39,480 nucleotides of DNA, from contig JAMPFB010000001.1 of assembly GCA_023664735.1 (NCBI GenBank), positions 133,224 through 172,703 on the forward strand, in the 5' to 3' direction. Shown here one piece after another: positions 32,508 to 39,480 of this stretch (the first letter of the stretch is position 1; the number at the start of each line of letters is the position of its first letter). The notes under the pieces were generated by a model that saw only the letters and a program-made list of their open reading frames with translations, was not told the origin of the DNA and searched no databases. A program made the position numbers and the translations under genes. Source of the stretch: Robinsoniella sp. Its GTDB lineage: Bacteria > Bacillota > Clostridia > Lachnospirales > Lachnospiraceae.

Positions 32508-33290
32508 CTATATAATCACAAAAGGCGCCGTCTGCTTTGGGACAACCACTTCTATGTCCCTACATTCCCTTCTTAGATATTCCTCCATGTAAGGTACAAA
32601 TATGTGCTCTAATCCAAAGTGTCCTGCATCAATAATAAAAAGCCCCTGTGCCGCCGCATCAATCCCTTCATGGTGGTCGATATCCCCAGTAATCAGAACG
32701 TCTGCACCTGCCTCTATTGCAGCGCCTACCATAGACTTGCCGGAGCCCGGCATAATAGCTGCGGTTTCCAGATCTCCCTCCAAATCTCCAAATACTTTCA
32801 GCCTGTCTATTTCAAACTTCTCCTTTACAAGCTCCGCACATTCCCGCAAGGTCATTACCTTTGGCAGCTTCCCAATCCTTCCAAAGCCTTCCTTGGAAAT
32901 ATCATCTTCAAAGGTAGTCTCTAAAACCCTTCGGTTTTTCAGCCCAATTTCGTCGGCTGCCGCATCCGCCATTCCCATTACGTCAAAATTGGTATGCATG
33001 GCATAATAGCATATATCATTCTGTATTAATTGTATGAGGCGGCGCCCTATGAAATGCTCCCCTGTTATATTTTTCACAGGCTTAAAAATCATCGGGTGAT
33101 GCGTCAGGAGCATATCCGCTTCTCCTTTCACAGCCTCCTCCACCACTTCATCTGTTGCATCAAGGGCTATATAAATCCGCTTGATTTCCTTGTCCCGCCT
33201 TCCTGCCTGCAGCCCCACATTATCCCATTCACTAGCATACATAAGAGGCGAAAGCTCCTCCAGCTTTTCCATGACTGCTTCACACCGCAT
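32508..33290 (-). CDS. Nif3-family dinuclear metal protein (YqfO-like)
   Basis: A 260-residue Nif3-like protein, also called GTP cyclohydrolase I type 2 homologue. The metal-site motif LLTHHPMIF (near 60-68) and the late GDIDHHEGIDA and DAGHFGLE motifs are present. The biochemical role is debated. It follows trmK by 11 nt with an AAGGAGG ribosome site, the common Firmicute arrangement next to rpoD. Confidence 0.92.
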   Translation of the reverse strand: MRCEAVMEKLEELSPLMYASEWDNVGLQAGRRDKEIKRIYIALDATDEVVEEAVKGEADMLLTHHPMIFKPVKNITGEHFIGRRLIQLIQNDICYYAMHTNFDVMGMADAAADEIGLKNRRVLETTFEDDISKEGFGRIGKLPKVMTLRECAELVKEKFEIDRLKVFGDLEGDLETAAIMPGSGKSMVGAAIEAGADVLITGDIDHHEGIDAAAQGLFIIDAGHFGLEHIFVPYMEEYLRRECRDIEVVVPKQTAPFVII

Positions 33291-33301
33291 AAAATACCTC
33301 C

Positions 33302-34012
33302 TTAAAACCCGCTAATACATTCCTCAATACATTGAAGCTTTTCTAAAAGCTCTTTCTTCCTTTCCTGCCTTCCTGACAGATTCCCTTCCTTCTTTTCCAA
33401 TGTGAGCCTTTCTATGGTTCGGCTGACGGTTTCCTTTTCCTTCTGCAGATATTGCAAAAGCACCGGATGTTTTTCCTTTAACAAAAGAGGTCCATACAGT
33501 TCTTCCGCTTTTGTATAGGTCATATAACCTGCCTTCTCCCTTTTTTCTGCCCGCATCATTGGATAATACTTTCCCTCTTCTAAAACCATGTTTTCCTTTA
33601 CTATAAAAAAACAATGCTGCAAAAGAAACCGGCGCACAAGCCATATTTCCGATTGTGGCTGTAAAATCAACGTTTTTATTCCGGAAAGACGATTGATTGC
33701 TTCCTCCACAATATGAATCACAAGCCTGCCGCCCATGCCTGCACAAATCAAAGTATCCGCTTCGCCTTCCTCCAAGGCTGTCGCTCCATCCGACAGTCTG
33801 GTTTCTATGTAAGGGTTCAGTCCTTCCCGTTTCACATTCTCATTTGCATGATATAACGGTCCCTGATTGATATCCATTGCGATTACAGAGCTGCACCTGC
33901 GTTCTTTTATTAGGCAGATGGAAACATACCCATGGTCACAGCCAATGTCTGCTGGCAGGTCTCCTTCTTTCACCAGCTCCACAATTGCTCTTAAGCGTTT
34001 TGATAATTCCAT
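33302..34012 (-). CDS. trmK: tRNA (adenine22-N1)-methyltransferase TrmK
   Basis: A 236-residue SAM-dependent methyltransferase. The SAM-binding motif ADIGCDHGYVSICL is at about 21-34. ICAGMGGRLV and LQPQSEIWLVRRFL are family hallmarks. A coiled-coil C-terminal region (about 165-230) is typical of TrmK, which methylates A22 of certain tRNAs. It lies 13 nt after rpoD and 11 nt before nif3. Confidence 0.92.
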   Translation of the reverse strand: MELSKRLRAIVELVKEGDLPADIGCDHGYVSICLIKERRCSSVIAMDINQGPLYHANENVKREGLNPYIETRLSDGATALEEGEADTLICAGMGGRLVIHIVEEAINRLSGIKTLILQPQSEIWLVRRFLLQHCFFIVKENMVLEEGKYYPMMRAEKREKAGYMTYTKAEELYGPLLLKEKHPVLLQYLQKEKETVSRTIERLTLEKKEGNLSGRQERKKELLEKLQCIEECISGF

Positions 34013-34025
34013 ATGTGCCTGCCTG

Positions 34026-35135
34026 TCAGTCCAAGTAATCCTTTAATTTTCTGCTTCTGCTGGGATGACGAAGCTTTCTTAATGCCTTTGCTTCAATCTG
34101 GCGGATACGCTCACGGGTAACGTTAAATTCCTTCCCCACTTCCTCAAGGGTTCTTGCCCTTCCGTCATCCAGTCCGAAACGCAGCTTCAATACCTTTTGC
34201 TCCCTCTCCGTCAAAGTATCCAGCACTTCCCCAAGCTGTTCCCTTAACAGGGTAAATGCTGCTGCATCAGCAGGAACCGGTACGTTGTCATCCTGAATAA
34301 AATCACCTAAATGGGAATCCTCTTCTTCTCCAATAGGCGTTTCCAAGGATACCGGTTCCTGAGAAATTTTCAAAATCTCTCTTACCCGGTCCTCCGGCAT
34401 ATTGATTTCTGCCGCAATTTCCTCCGGAGTAGGTTCCCGTCCCAGCTCTTGAAGTAGCTGTCTGCTAACCCTGATAAGCTTATTGATGGTTTCCACCATA
34501 TGCACCGGAATACGGATGGTCCTTGCTTGATCTGCAATTGCCCTTGTGATTGCCTGACGAATCCACCATGTAGCATAGGTAGAAAACTTATAGCCTTTTC
34601 TATAATCGAATTTTTCCACAGCTTTAATAAGACCCAGATTTCCCTCCTGAATCAAATCGAGGAAAAGCATTCCTCTTCCCACATATCTTTTGGCAATGCT
34701 TACAACAAGCCGCAAATTAGCCTCTGCTAACCGTTTCTTTGCCTCTTCATCGCCCATTTCCATTTTCTGGGCAAGCTCGATTTCCTCCTCCGCACTTAAA
34801 AGCGGCACCTTGCCAATTTCTTTTAAATACATGCGGACCGGATCCTCAATGCTGACCCCGTCTGGAACAGAAAGATCGATGTTCTCCACATCCACCTCTT
34901 CCTCTTCTGCTAAAATAATCTCTTCATCAGGCTCGTCCTCCTCTGTAATACGAAGTACATCTACCCCAGCCTGCTCCAACGTTTCCAGAATCTTATCAAA
35001 TTGTTCCTCCTGCATTGGAATATCCGCAAAATGATCACTGATTTCCTGATATTCCAAAACATTCTTTTTCTTTTTGGCAAGGCTTAAGAGACTTTTTACC
35101 TTCTCTTCAAACTTTGCTGCTGTGTTTTCGTCCAT
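34026..35135 (-). CDS. rpoD: Primary sigma factor (SigA/RpoD)
   Basis: A 369-residue housekeeping sigma-70 factor. An acidic region 1.1 is followed by region 1.2 ([11 protein letters not shown]), region 2 ([28 protein letters not shown] and the -10-reading [13 protein letters not shown]), region 3 ([13 protein letters not shown]), and region 4 with the -35-reading helix ([30 protein letters not shown]). All regions are intact. The ribosome site is AAGGAAGGA. It is flanked by dnaG upstream, the classic macromolecular synthesis arrangement. Confidence 0.98.
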   Translation of the reverse strand: MDENTAAKFEEKVKSLLSLAKKKKNVLEYQEISDHFADIPMQEEQFDKILETLEQAGVDVLRITEEDEPDEEIILAEEEEVDVENIDLSVPDGVSIEDPVRMYLKEIGKVPLLSAEEEIELAQKMEMGDEEAKKRLAEANLRLVVSIAKRYVGRGMLFLDLIQEGNLGLIKAVEKFDYRKGYKFSTYATWWIRQAITRAIADQARTIRIPVHMVETINKLIRVSRQLLQELGREPTPEEIAAEINMPEDRVREILKISQEPVSLETPIGEEEDSHLGDFIQDDNVPVPADAAAFTLLREQLGEVLDTLTEREQKVLKLRFGLDDGRARTLEEVGKEFNVTRERIRQIEAKALRKLRHPSRSRKLKDYLD

Positions 35136-35176
35136 TTGGTAGTCCTTCCTTCCATAAATCTGTTCCTATTTTAACC

Positions 35177-36949
35177 TTATTTCAAAGAAATATGCGCTTT
35201 TTTCAGTTCTTCCAGCGCCCTCTTCCCTGCAATTGCCTTGTCTAAAGCCGTCACATCGCTTCCCATTCTGCCCAGATGATATTCGTAACTGCACTCCTTG
35301 ACCCTTATGATAATATCCCGGAAAGCTTTTTCTTTATCCTGATCTGACTCCACGGCCTCCAGCTTCGTATTAAAAAGGTCTGCCACTTCCCTCTGTTCTG
35401 CCTCATCCGTAAACATGCTGATAATTCCCGCCGGATTCATCTTTCCTTCCTCCAACTGGGAAAAAAGCTTTTCTGCCACCTTCACATAAAGCTCTTGGGT
35501 AAAGTCGCTGGTTACAATATATTTCCTTACAATGGGATATGCCTTAGGCTCCTCAATCAGCCATGTAAACAATAGCTTTTGCACCTTCATGTCCGGGTTC
35601 TCTTTTCGTTCCCTGCTCTGTATGCCCGATTTGGGCCTTACCTGCTCTCTTACCATGCCTGTTCTTGCTGCATGGGAATAAACCAGCTTTCTTAAATTTT
35701 CAAACCCTATATGGTATCTTTCCGCCACTGCCTCTATATAATTTTCCCGTTCCACTTCTTCCGAAAAACCGCAAAGCCTTTTTGCAATTTCATTATGAAA
35801 TCTTGTTTTCCCTTCCGGGTCTGTTAAATCGTAATCCCGCTGCAGTATGCGAAGCTCAAAGAAAAAGCTGTTTTCTGCCTCATCCATGCGCTTTTCAAAG
35901 GCTTCCTCTCCAAGATTCTTAATAAACTCATCCGGATCCTTATAAGGCTCTAGGTTAATTACCTTTCCGGTAAGCCCCACTTCCTTTAGGATGCCGATGG
36001 CACGTAATGCAGCCTTTGTTCCTGCACCGTCACTGTCATAGGATAAAAGCACCTGCTCCGTATAGCGCCTTAATAGATTTGCCTGCCCGCTTGTAAAGGC
36101 GGTTCCAAGAGAAGCAACTGCCTGTTGAAAGCCTGCCTGATGCAGAGCTATTACATCCATATATCCCTCACATAAAATCATGTTGCTTTTTCTGGAGGTT
36201 CTGGCAAAATTCAACCCATAAAGATTCCGGCTCTTATCAAAAATTTCCGTTTCAGGGGAATTTAAATATTTTGGCTCTCCATCCCCCATGACCCTTCCTC
36301 CAAAGCCAATGACCCGGTGATTGATATCCTGAATGGGAAACATGACTCGGTTCCAGAACTTGTCGCACATTCCGATTTTCTCACTGAAGCTTACAAGTCC
36401 TGCTGCATTTAACAGCTCATCACTATAGCCCTTGTTTTTCAGATACAGATACAAGTCATTGCTTGTTTTATTGGAATAGCCAAGCCCAAAGCTCTTTATG
36501 GTTTCTTCCTTTAACTGCCGTTTTTTCAAATATTCATATCCGGCTTGTCCATGCTTGCACCGAAGCTGATAGAAGAAATATTTTGCCGCCTCTTTATTGA
36601 TTTCCAAAAGAGTTGCGCGCCTGCTTTCCTTCTTTTTCATCTCTTCGTTGTATTCCAGCTCCGGCAGAGGCACGCCTGCCCTGTCCGCCAGCAGCTTCAC
36701 TGCCTCCGGGAATGAATAATTTTCATAGTTCATAATGAACGTAAATACATTGCCCCCTGCACCACAGCCAAAGCAATAATACATCTGCTTGCCGGGCGAC
36801 ACTGAAAAGGAAGAAGTCTTCTCATTGTGAAAGGGGCACAGCCCAAAATAACTAGCTCCCTTTTTCTGCATGCGCACATAACCGGAAATCACATCTACAA
36901 TGTCATTTTTCTGTCTGATTTCTTCTATTATTTCTTCTGGATAGTACAT
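35177..36949 (-). CDS. dnaG: DNA primase
   Basis: A 590-residue DnaG primase, full length. The N-terminal zinc-binding set is C38, H41, C59 and C62 (CPFHNEK...CFGCGAGGN). The TOPRIM catalytic centre follows with LCEGYMDVIALHQAGF and LSYDSDGAG. The C-terminal region would contact the replicative helicase. It sits between dgt and rpoD on one strand. Confidence 0.97.
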   Translation of the reverse strand: MYYPEEIIEEIRQKNDIVDVISGYVRMQKKGASYFGLCPFHNEKTSSFSVSPGKQMYYCFGCGAGGNVFTFIMNYENYSFPEAVKLLADRAGVPLPELEYNEEMKKKESRRATLLEINKEAAKYFFYQLRCKHGQAGYEYLKKRQLKEETIKSFGLGYSNKTSNDLYLYLKNKGYSDELLNAAGLVSFSEKIGMCDKFWNRVMFPIQDINHRVIGFGGRVMGDGEPKYLNSPETEIFDKSRNLYGLNFARTSRKSNMILCEGYMDVIALHQAGFQQAVASLGTAFTSGQANLLRRYTEQVLLSYDSDGAGTKAALRAIGILKEVGLTGKVINLEPYKDPDEFIKNLGEEAFEKRMDEAENSFFFELRILQRDYDLTDPEGKTRFHNEIAKRLCGFSEEVERENYIEAVAERYHIGFENLRKLVYSHAARTGMVREQVRPKSGIQSRERKENPDMKVQKLLFTWLIEEPKAYPIVRKYIVTSDFTQELYVKVAEKLFSQLEEGKMNPAGIISMFTDEAEQREVADLFNTKLEAVESDQDKEKAFRDIIIRVKECSYEYHLGRMGSDVTALDKAIAGKRALEELKKAHISLK

Positions 36950-36972
36950 GCCTTATCCCACTTCCTTTTTCT

Positions 36973-37980
36973 TTAGCCATGCCATGTTTTTGGGATGAAG
37001 ATTTCCTCATATTTGGCAATTGCAAACCGATCCGTCATGCCTGCTATATGGTCACATACAATCCGCTCGGCAGGAGTATTATCCCGTTCCATGATTTGGA
37101 GCAGCTCCTTTGGCAAAAGCTCCAAATTCTTCAAATAATAAGTATAAAGCGCTTCTATCAGCATCTCCGCTTTGCCTTCCTCACTTTTGGCAACCGGATT
37201 CTGATATATATGTTCAAACATAAAAGCCCTGATATCCTTCATCGCCTGTGCTACCGGCTCGGACATGACAATGTCATTTTTCCCTCTGCTGTTCACTATG
37301 ATATCATGTATAAAATGATCCAGCCTTTCTCTGGTGGTATAGCCTATTACCTTTCCGATAGACCAAGGCACATCTGCATCCTTTAACAGATTGGCGCGAA
37401 TGGCATCATCCATGTCATGATGGATATAGGCTATCTTATCGGATAGTCTTACAATTTTCCCTTCTAAGGTGGCTGGAACATTTGCCGTCTGATGGTTTCG
37501 TATGCCGTCCCGCACTTCATAGGTCAGATTCAGCCCCATGCCATCCTTCTCCAGCACGTCTACTGTCCTGACACTTTGCTCACTATGTACGAATCCTAAA
37601 GGGCATATGTTATTTAAAGCTCTTTCACCTGCATGTCCAAAGGGCGTATGTCCCAAATCATGTCCCAATGCGATTGCCTCTACTAAATCTTCATTTAACA
37701 AAAGCGCCTTTGCAATGGTTCTGGCATTTTGGGAAACCTCCAAGGTATGCGTAAGCCTTGTACGATAATGATCCCCGTCCGGCGCTAAAAACACCTGCGT
37801 TTTATCCTTTAACCGCCTAAAAGACTTGCTATGGAGTATCCGGTCCCTGTCCCTTTGGAAAACCGGCCGGATATCGCATTGCTCCTCTTCCCGGAGTCTT
37901 CCCTTGGAATTCCGGTTTAAACAGGCATAAGGGCTTAGATATTCACTTTCTCTTTCTTCTAATTGCTCTCTAATAGTCAT
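36973..37980 (-). CDS. dgt: dGTPase-like HD-domain triphosphohydrolase
   Basis: A 335-residue HD-superfamily protein. Metal-site motifs are TRLTHTLEVSQNARTIA (H), ALGHDLGHTPFGHAGE (HD) and the later YIHHDMDDAIR. It hydrolyses dNTPs to nucleosides and triphosphate in characterised relatives. The ATG at 37980 is chosen for AGAGGG 6 nt upstream; a 21-residue upstream extension lacks a ribosome site. It is often found just before dnaG in Clostridia, as here. Confidence 0.93.
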   Translation of the reverse strand: MTIREQLEERESEYLSPYACLNRNSKGRLREEEQCDIRPVFQRDRDRILHSKSFRRLKDKTQVFLAPDGDHYRTRLTHTLEVSQNARTIAKALLLNEDLVEAIALGHDLGHTPFGHAGERALNNICPLGFVHSEQSVRTVDVLEKDGMGLNLTYEVRDGIRNHQTANVPATLEGKIVRLSDKIAYIHHDMDDAIRANLLKDADVPWSIGKVIGYTTRERLDHFIHDIIVNSRGKNDIVMSEPVAQAMKDIRAFMFEHIYQNPVAKSEEGKAEMLIEALYTYYLKNLELLPKELLQIMERDNTPAERIVCDHIAGMTDRFAIAKYEEIFIPKTWHG

Positions 37981-38072
37981 AGCATTCCCTCTATATGCTG
38001 TTTTTCTTTGCGTCCTTTTATATATTCGATAAAAAAGCGACAATTCCTTTTTTATTTTTAAAATTTTTTTGT

Positions 38073-38768
38073 TTAGGAAAAAATAGCCGCAAACACAGGA
38101 GCTGCCACTACGGTTATCAAACCGCTTACCACAATGGCAAGGGAGCTCATGGCACCCTGCACCTCTCCAAGCTCAATCATTTTTGAGGTACCAATTGCAT
38201 GGGAGGCAGTTCCAATGCACACTCCCTGTGCCACCGGTTCTTTAATCCGAAACCATTTTAACAGCACCGGACCAAATATGGCTCCCATCAAACCGGCCAC
38301 AAGGGTTCCTGCTATGGTAATGCCGGAAATGCCGCCCAATTCCTCACAGGTGCCCAGCGCAATTGCTGTGGTAATTGATTTCGGAAGCAGCGAAACCATA
38401 AAAACCGGCTCCATTTTACAAAGAACCGCCATTCCTCCAATTACAATACCATGCGCCAGACAGCCTGCCAGTACTCCTGCCAGAATTGCCGCTGCATTGT
38501 TTTTTAATATTTGAAACTGTTTATATAAAGGAACTGCCAGACAAACAGTGGCAGGCGTCAGAAAATAAGTAATATACTGCGCTCCCTTGTCAAAGGTCTC
38601 ATAATCCACATGGAATACGTGCAAAAACGAAATAATAAGGATTGTGGAAATCAAAAGAGGATTTAATATGGGAAGACTGCATTTTTTCTGAAGCCACATG
38701 GCGAAAAAATAGCAGCTAAGTCCAAGCGCCATACCAAAATATGTCCATTGTGCCAATAATTCATTCAA
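38073..38768 (-). CDS. lrgB: LrgB-family membrane protein
   Basis: A 231-residue, multi-helix membrane protein of the LrgB/CidB family, linked to murein hydrolase control or to small-metabolite export. SLLPKSITTAIAL and the late IGTASHAIGTSKMIE are family hallmarks. A TTG start at 38768 is chosen. It overlaps the lrgA TGA (TTGA), has AAGGAGAGG 7 nt upstream, and gives the conserved beginning MNELLAQW. The longer frame to 38828 would overlap lrgA by 60 nt. Confidence 0.88.
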   Translation of the reverse strand: MNELLAQWTYFGMALGLSCYFFAMWLQKKCSLPILNPLLISTILIISFLHVFHVDYETFDKGAQYITYFLTPATVCLAVPLYKQFQILKNNAAAILAGVLAGCLAHGIVIGGMAVLCKMEPVFMVSLLPKSITTAIALGTCEELGGISGITIAGTLVAGLMGAIFGPVLLKWFRIKEPVAQGVCIGTASHAIGTSKMIELGEVQGAMSSLAIVVSGLITVVAAPVFAAIFS

Positions 38769-39151
38769 TTTACATCCTCTCCTTTGCCACAAGTCCTTTG
38801 CCTCTTTGAAGACAGCTTCATCACCCACTGGGTCACCAGCCCGGTTATTACTGTGGTTACTATGGTTGACAGGACAATAGTTCCCACAATGGGCACAAAT
38901 GCTCCCATAACCTGATCCATTACCGTAATCAGGCTCACACTTGGGGACAAAAATAAAAGCGGCATAATTGCCAGAAAAAATTCTGCCACCTCTTCTATCT
39001 GTTCCAGCTTTAAAAAACCTGTCATCAGCAGCAGGAACAAAAGCAGCAGCCCATATATGCTTGCCGGTACCGGAAGCGGCAGCATACTATGCAGCAGCTC
39101 TCCTAAAAAGCTGATGCTAATAATAATCATAAATTGTTTTATAGGTTTCAT
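38765..39151 (-). CDS. lrgA: LrgA/CidA-family holin-like protein
   Basis: A 128-residue protein with about four membrane helices (FMIIISISFLGELL, PASIYGLLLLFLLLMTGFL, FFLAIMPLLFLSPSVSLI and a C-terminal segment), followed by a basic tail. LrgA/CidA proteins act with LrgB/CidB partners. The ribosome site GGAG lies 7 nt before the ATG, just after a small hairpin. Confidence 0.9.
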   Translation of the reverse strand: MKPIKQFMIIISISFLGELLHSMLPLPVPASIYGLLLLFLLLMTGFLKLEQIEEVAEFFLAIMPLLFLSPSVSLITVMDQVMGAFVPIVGTIVLSTIVTTVITGLVTQWVMKLSSKRQRTCGKGEDVN

Positions 39152-39166
39152 TTATTTCTCCATTTT

Positions 39167-39280
39167 GCCGTATTAAGACGGCAGCACAAATAGTAACGCT
39201 GGTCTGCTTTCTTTCACATTATCCCTTGCTTTTTCAGAAAGAAAAAACAGACCTAATTGTTCTTTAGAGTCTGTTTATTT
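39167..39280 (-). promoter_or_regulatory. lrgAB leader with two hairpins
   Basis: In the minus direction, ACAGAC-CTA/TAG-GTCTGT pairs (39242-39280) with a T tract after it (GTCTGTTTTTTC), a terminator-like or attenuator-like signal between the upstream DNA and lrgA. Closer to the gene, GCCGT/ACGGC (39167-39182) forms a small hairpin just before the ribosome site. A possible promoter is TTGCAT-N18-TAAAAT upstream of the first hairpin. The function is inferred. Confidence 0.45.
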
Positions 39281-39336
39281 TACCCACTTTTTGACATTTT
39301 ATGCAATATGTTTTTCGGAAAAAGTTGTATTTTTTT

Positions 39337-39480
39337 GTAGCAGGTCAGTCTTTTCTAGTAAAGATGGATATACGGATGTGGAAGATGGAAGAGCATGGGA
39401 GCTTTGGATAAACGGACGTGGGAGGCGGCAGAGCATAGGATAGTCTTCCGGACACGCTCTCGCTCTGCAAAGACGCAGCG
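39337..39480 (-). repeat. Palindromic element, type 2, cut by the window end (copy I)
   Basis: In reverse complement it contains CGCTGCGTCTTTGCAGAGC, GAGC-GAGA-GCGTG (39453-39465) and GTCCGGAAGACTATCCTATG, essentially the right half of copy G. It then runs through CCCACGTCCGTTTATCC to ACTAGAAAAGACTGACCTGC. The left arm would lie beyond 39480. Confidence 0.85.

Noticed and set aside
1-39480. CRISPR array
   Set aside because: No series of short direct repeats with regular unique spacers was found. The tandem repeats seen are coding (8581-9030, 24480-24770) or a two-unit duplication (18561-18639).

Overview
The window looks like chromosomal DNA from a low-to-moderate GC Firmicute, most likely a Lachnospiraceae-type Clostridia. 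The grounds are strong AGGAGG-type ribosome sites, a clostridial GAAC-N4-GTTY LexA box at recA, a dgt-dnaG-rpoD-trmK-nif3 replication/sigma block, class A RNase P RNA, and BspA-type leucine-rich and transglutaminase surface proteins. The genus cannot be fixed from sequence reading alone.

Layout. Positions 1-16,000 are almost all on the + strand: recA-recX (SOS repair), rny (RNase Y), a secreted transglutaminase-like/LRR protein, a CheV-like CheW-receiver protein, a sirtuin-like protein with altered catalytic residues, a very acidic membrane-anchored protein carrying four FliM-like LSPEEIAAMF repeats, hisH-hisF, ung, lysA, an unknown gene and a YefM/YoeB-type toxin-antitoxin pair. From 16,000 to 19,050 comes a junction with tRNA-Leu(CAA), small unknown genes, terminators and a cluster of large palindromic repeats; gene direction flips here. 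From 19,000 to 39,150 nearly everything is on the - strand: an AAA+ ATPase, a five-gene zinc uptake/chaperone group (two G3E GTPases plus znuABC), hflX, an MBOAT/GNAT/SGNH acyl-transfer group, rnpB, a TGS-nucleoside kinase, nif3, trmK, rpoD, dnaG, dgt and lrgAB.

The most unusual content is a family of large interspersed hairpin elements. Complete or nearly complete copies lie at 16895-17090, 17793-17984, 18837-19024 and 26754-26892 (minus). Partial copies lie at 1-82, 280-321, 3989-4002, 15872-15895, 26947-27040 and 39337-39480 (minus). Each well-preserved copy has long outer arms (31-54 nt) that are nearly perfectly complementary, an inner hairpin, and a conserved asymmetric motif GAGC-GNRA-GCGTG. 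Arm sequences differ between copies while staying complementary, and the motif's four central bases vary (GGGA, GAAA, GAGA) only within the GNRA tetraloop consensus. That pattern points to selection on, or copying of, a folded structure. I do not recognise a named family for it.

Several start sites are placed by ribosome sites rather than by the longest open frame (recA, hisH, cheV, hflX, znuB, the zinc GTPase, dgt, MBOAT, and a TTG start for lrgB).
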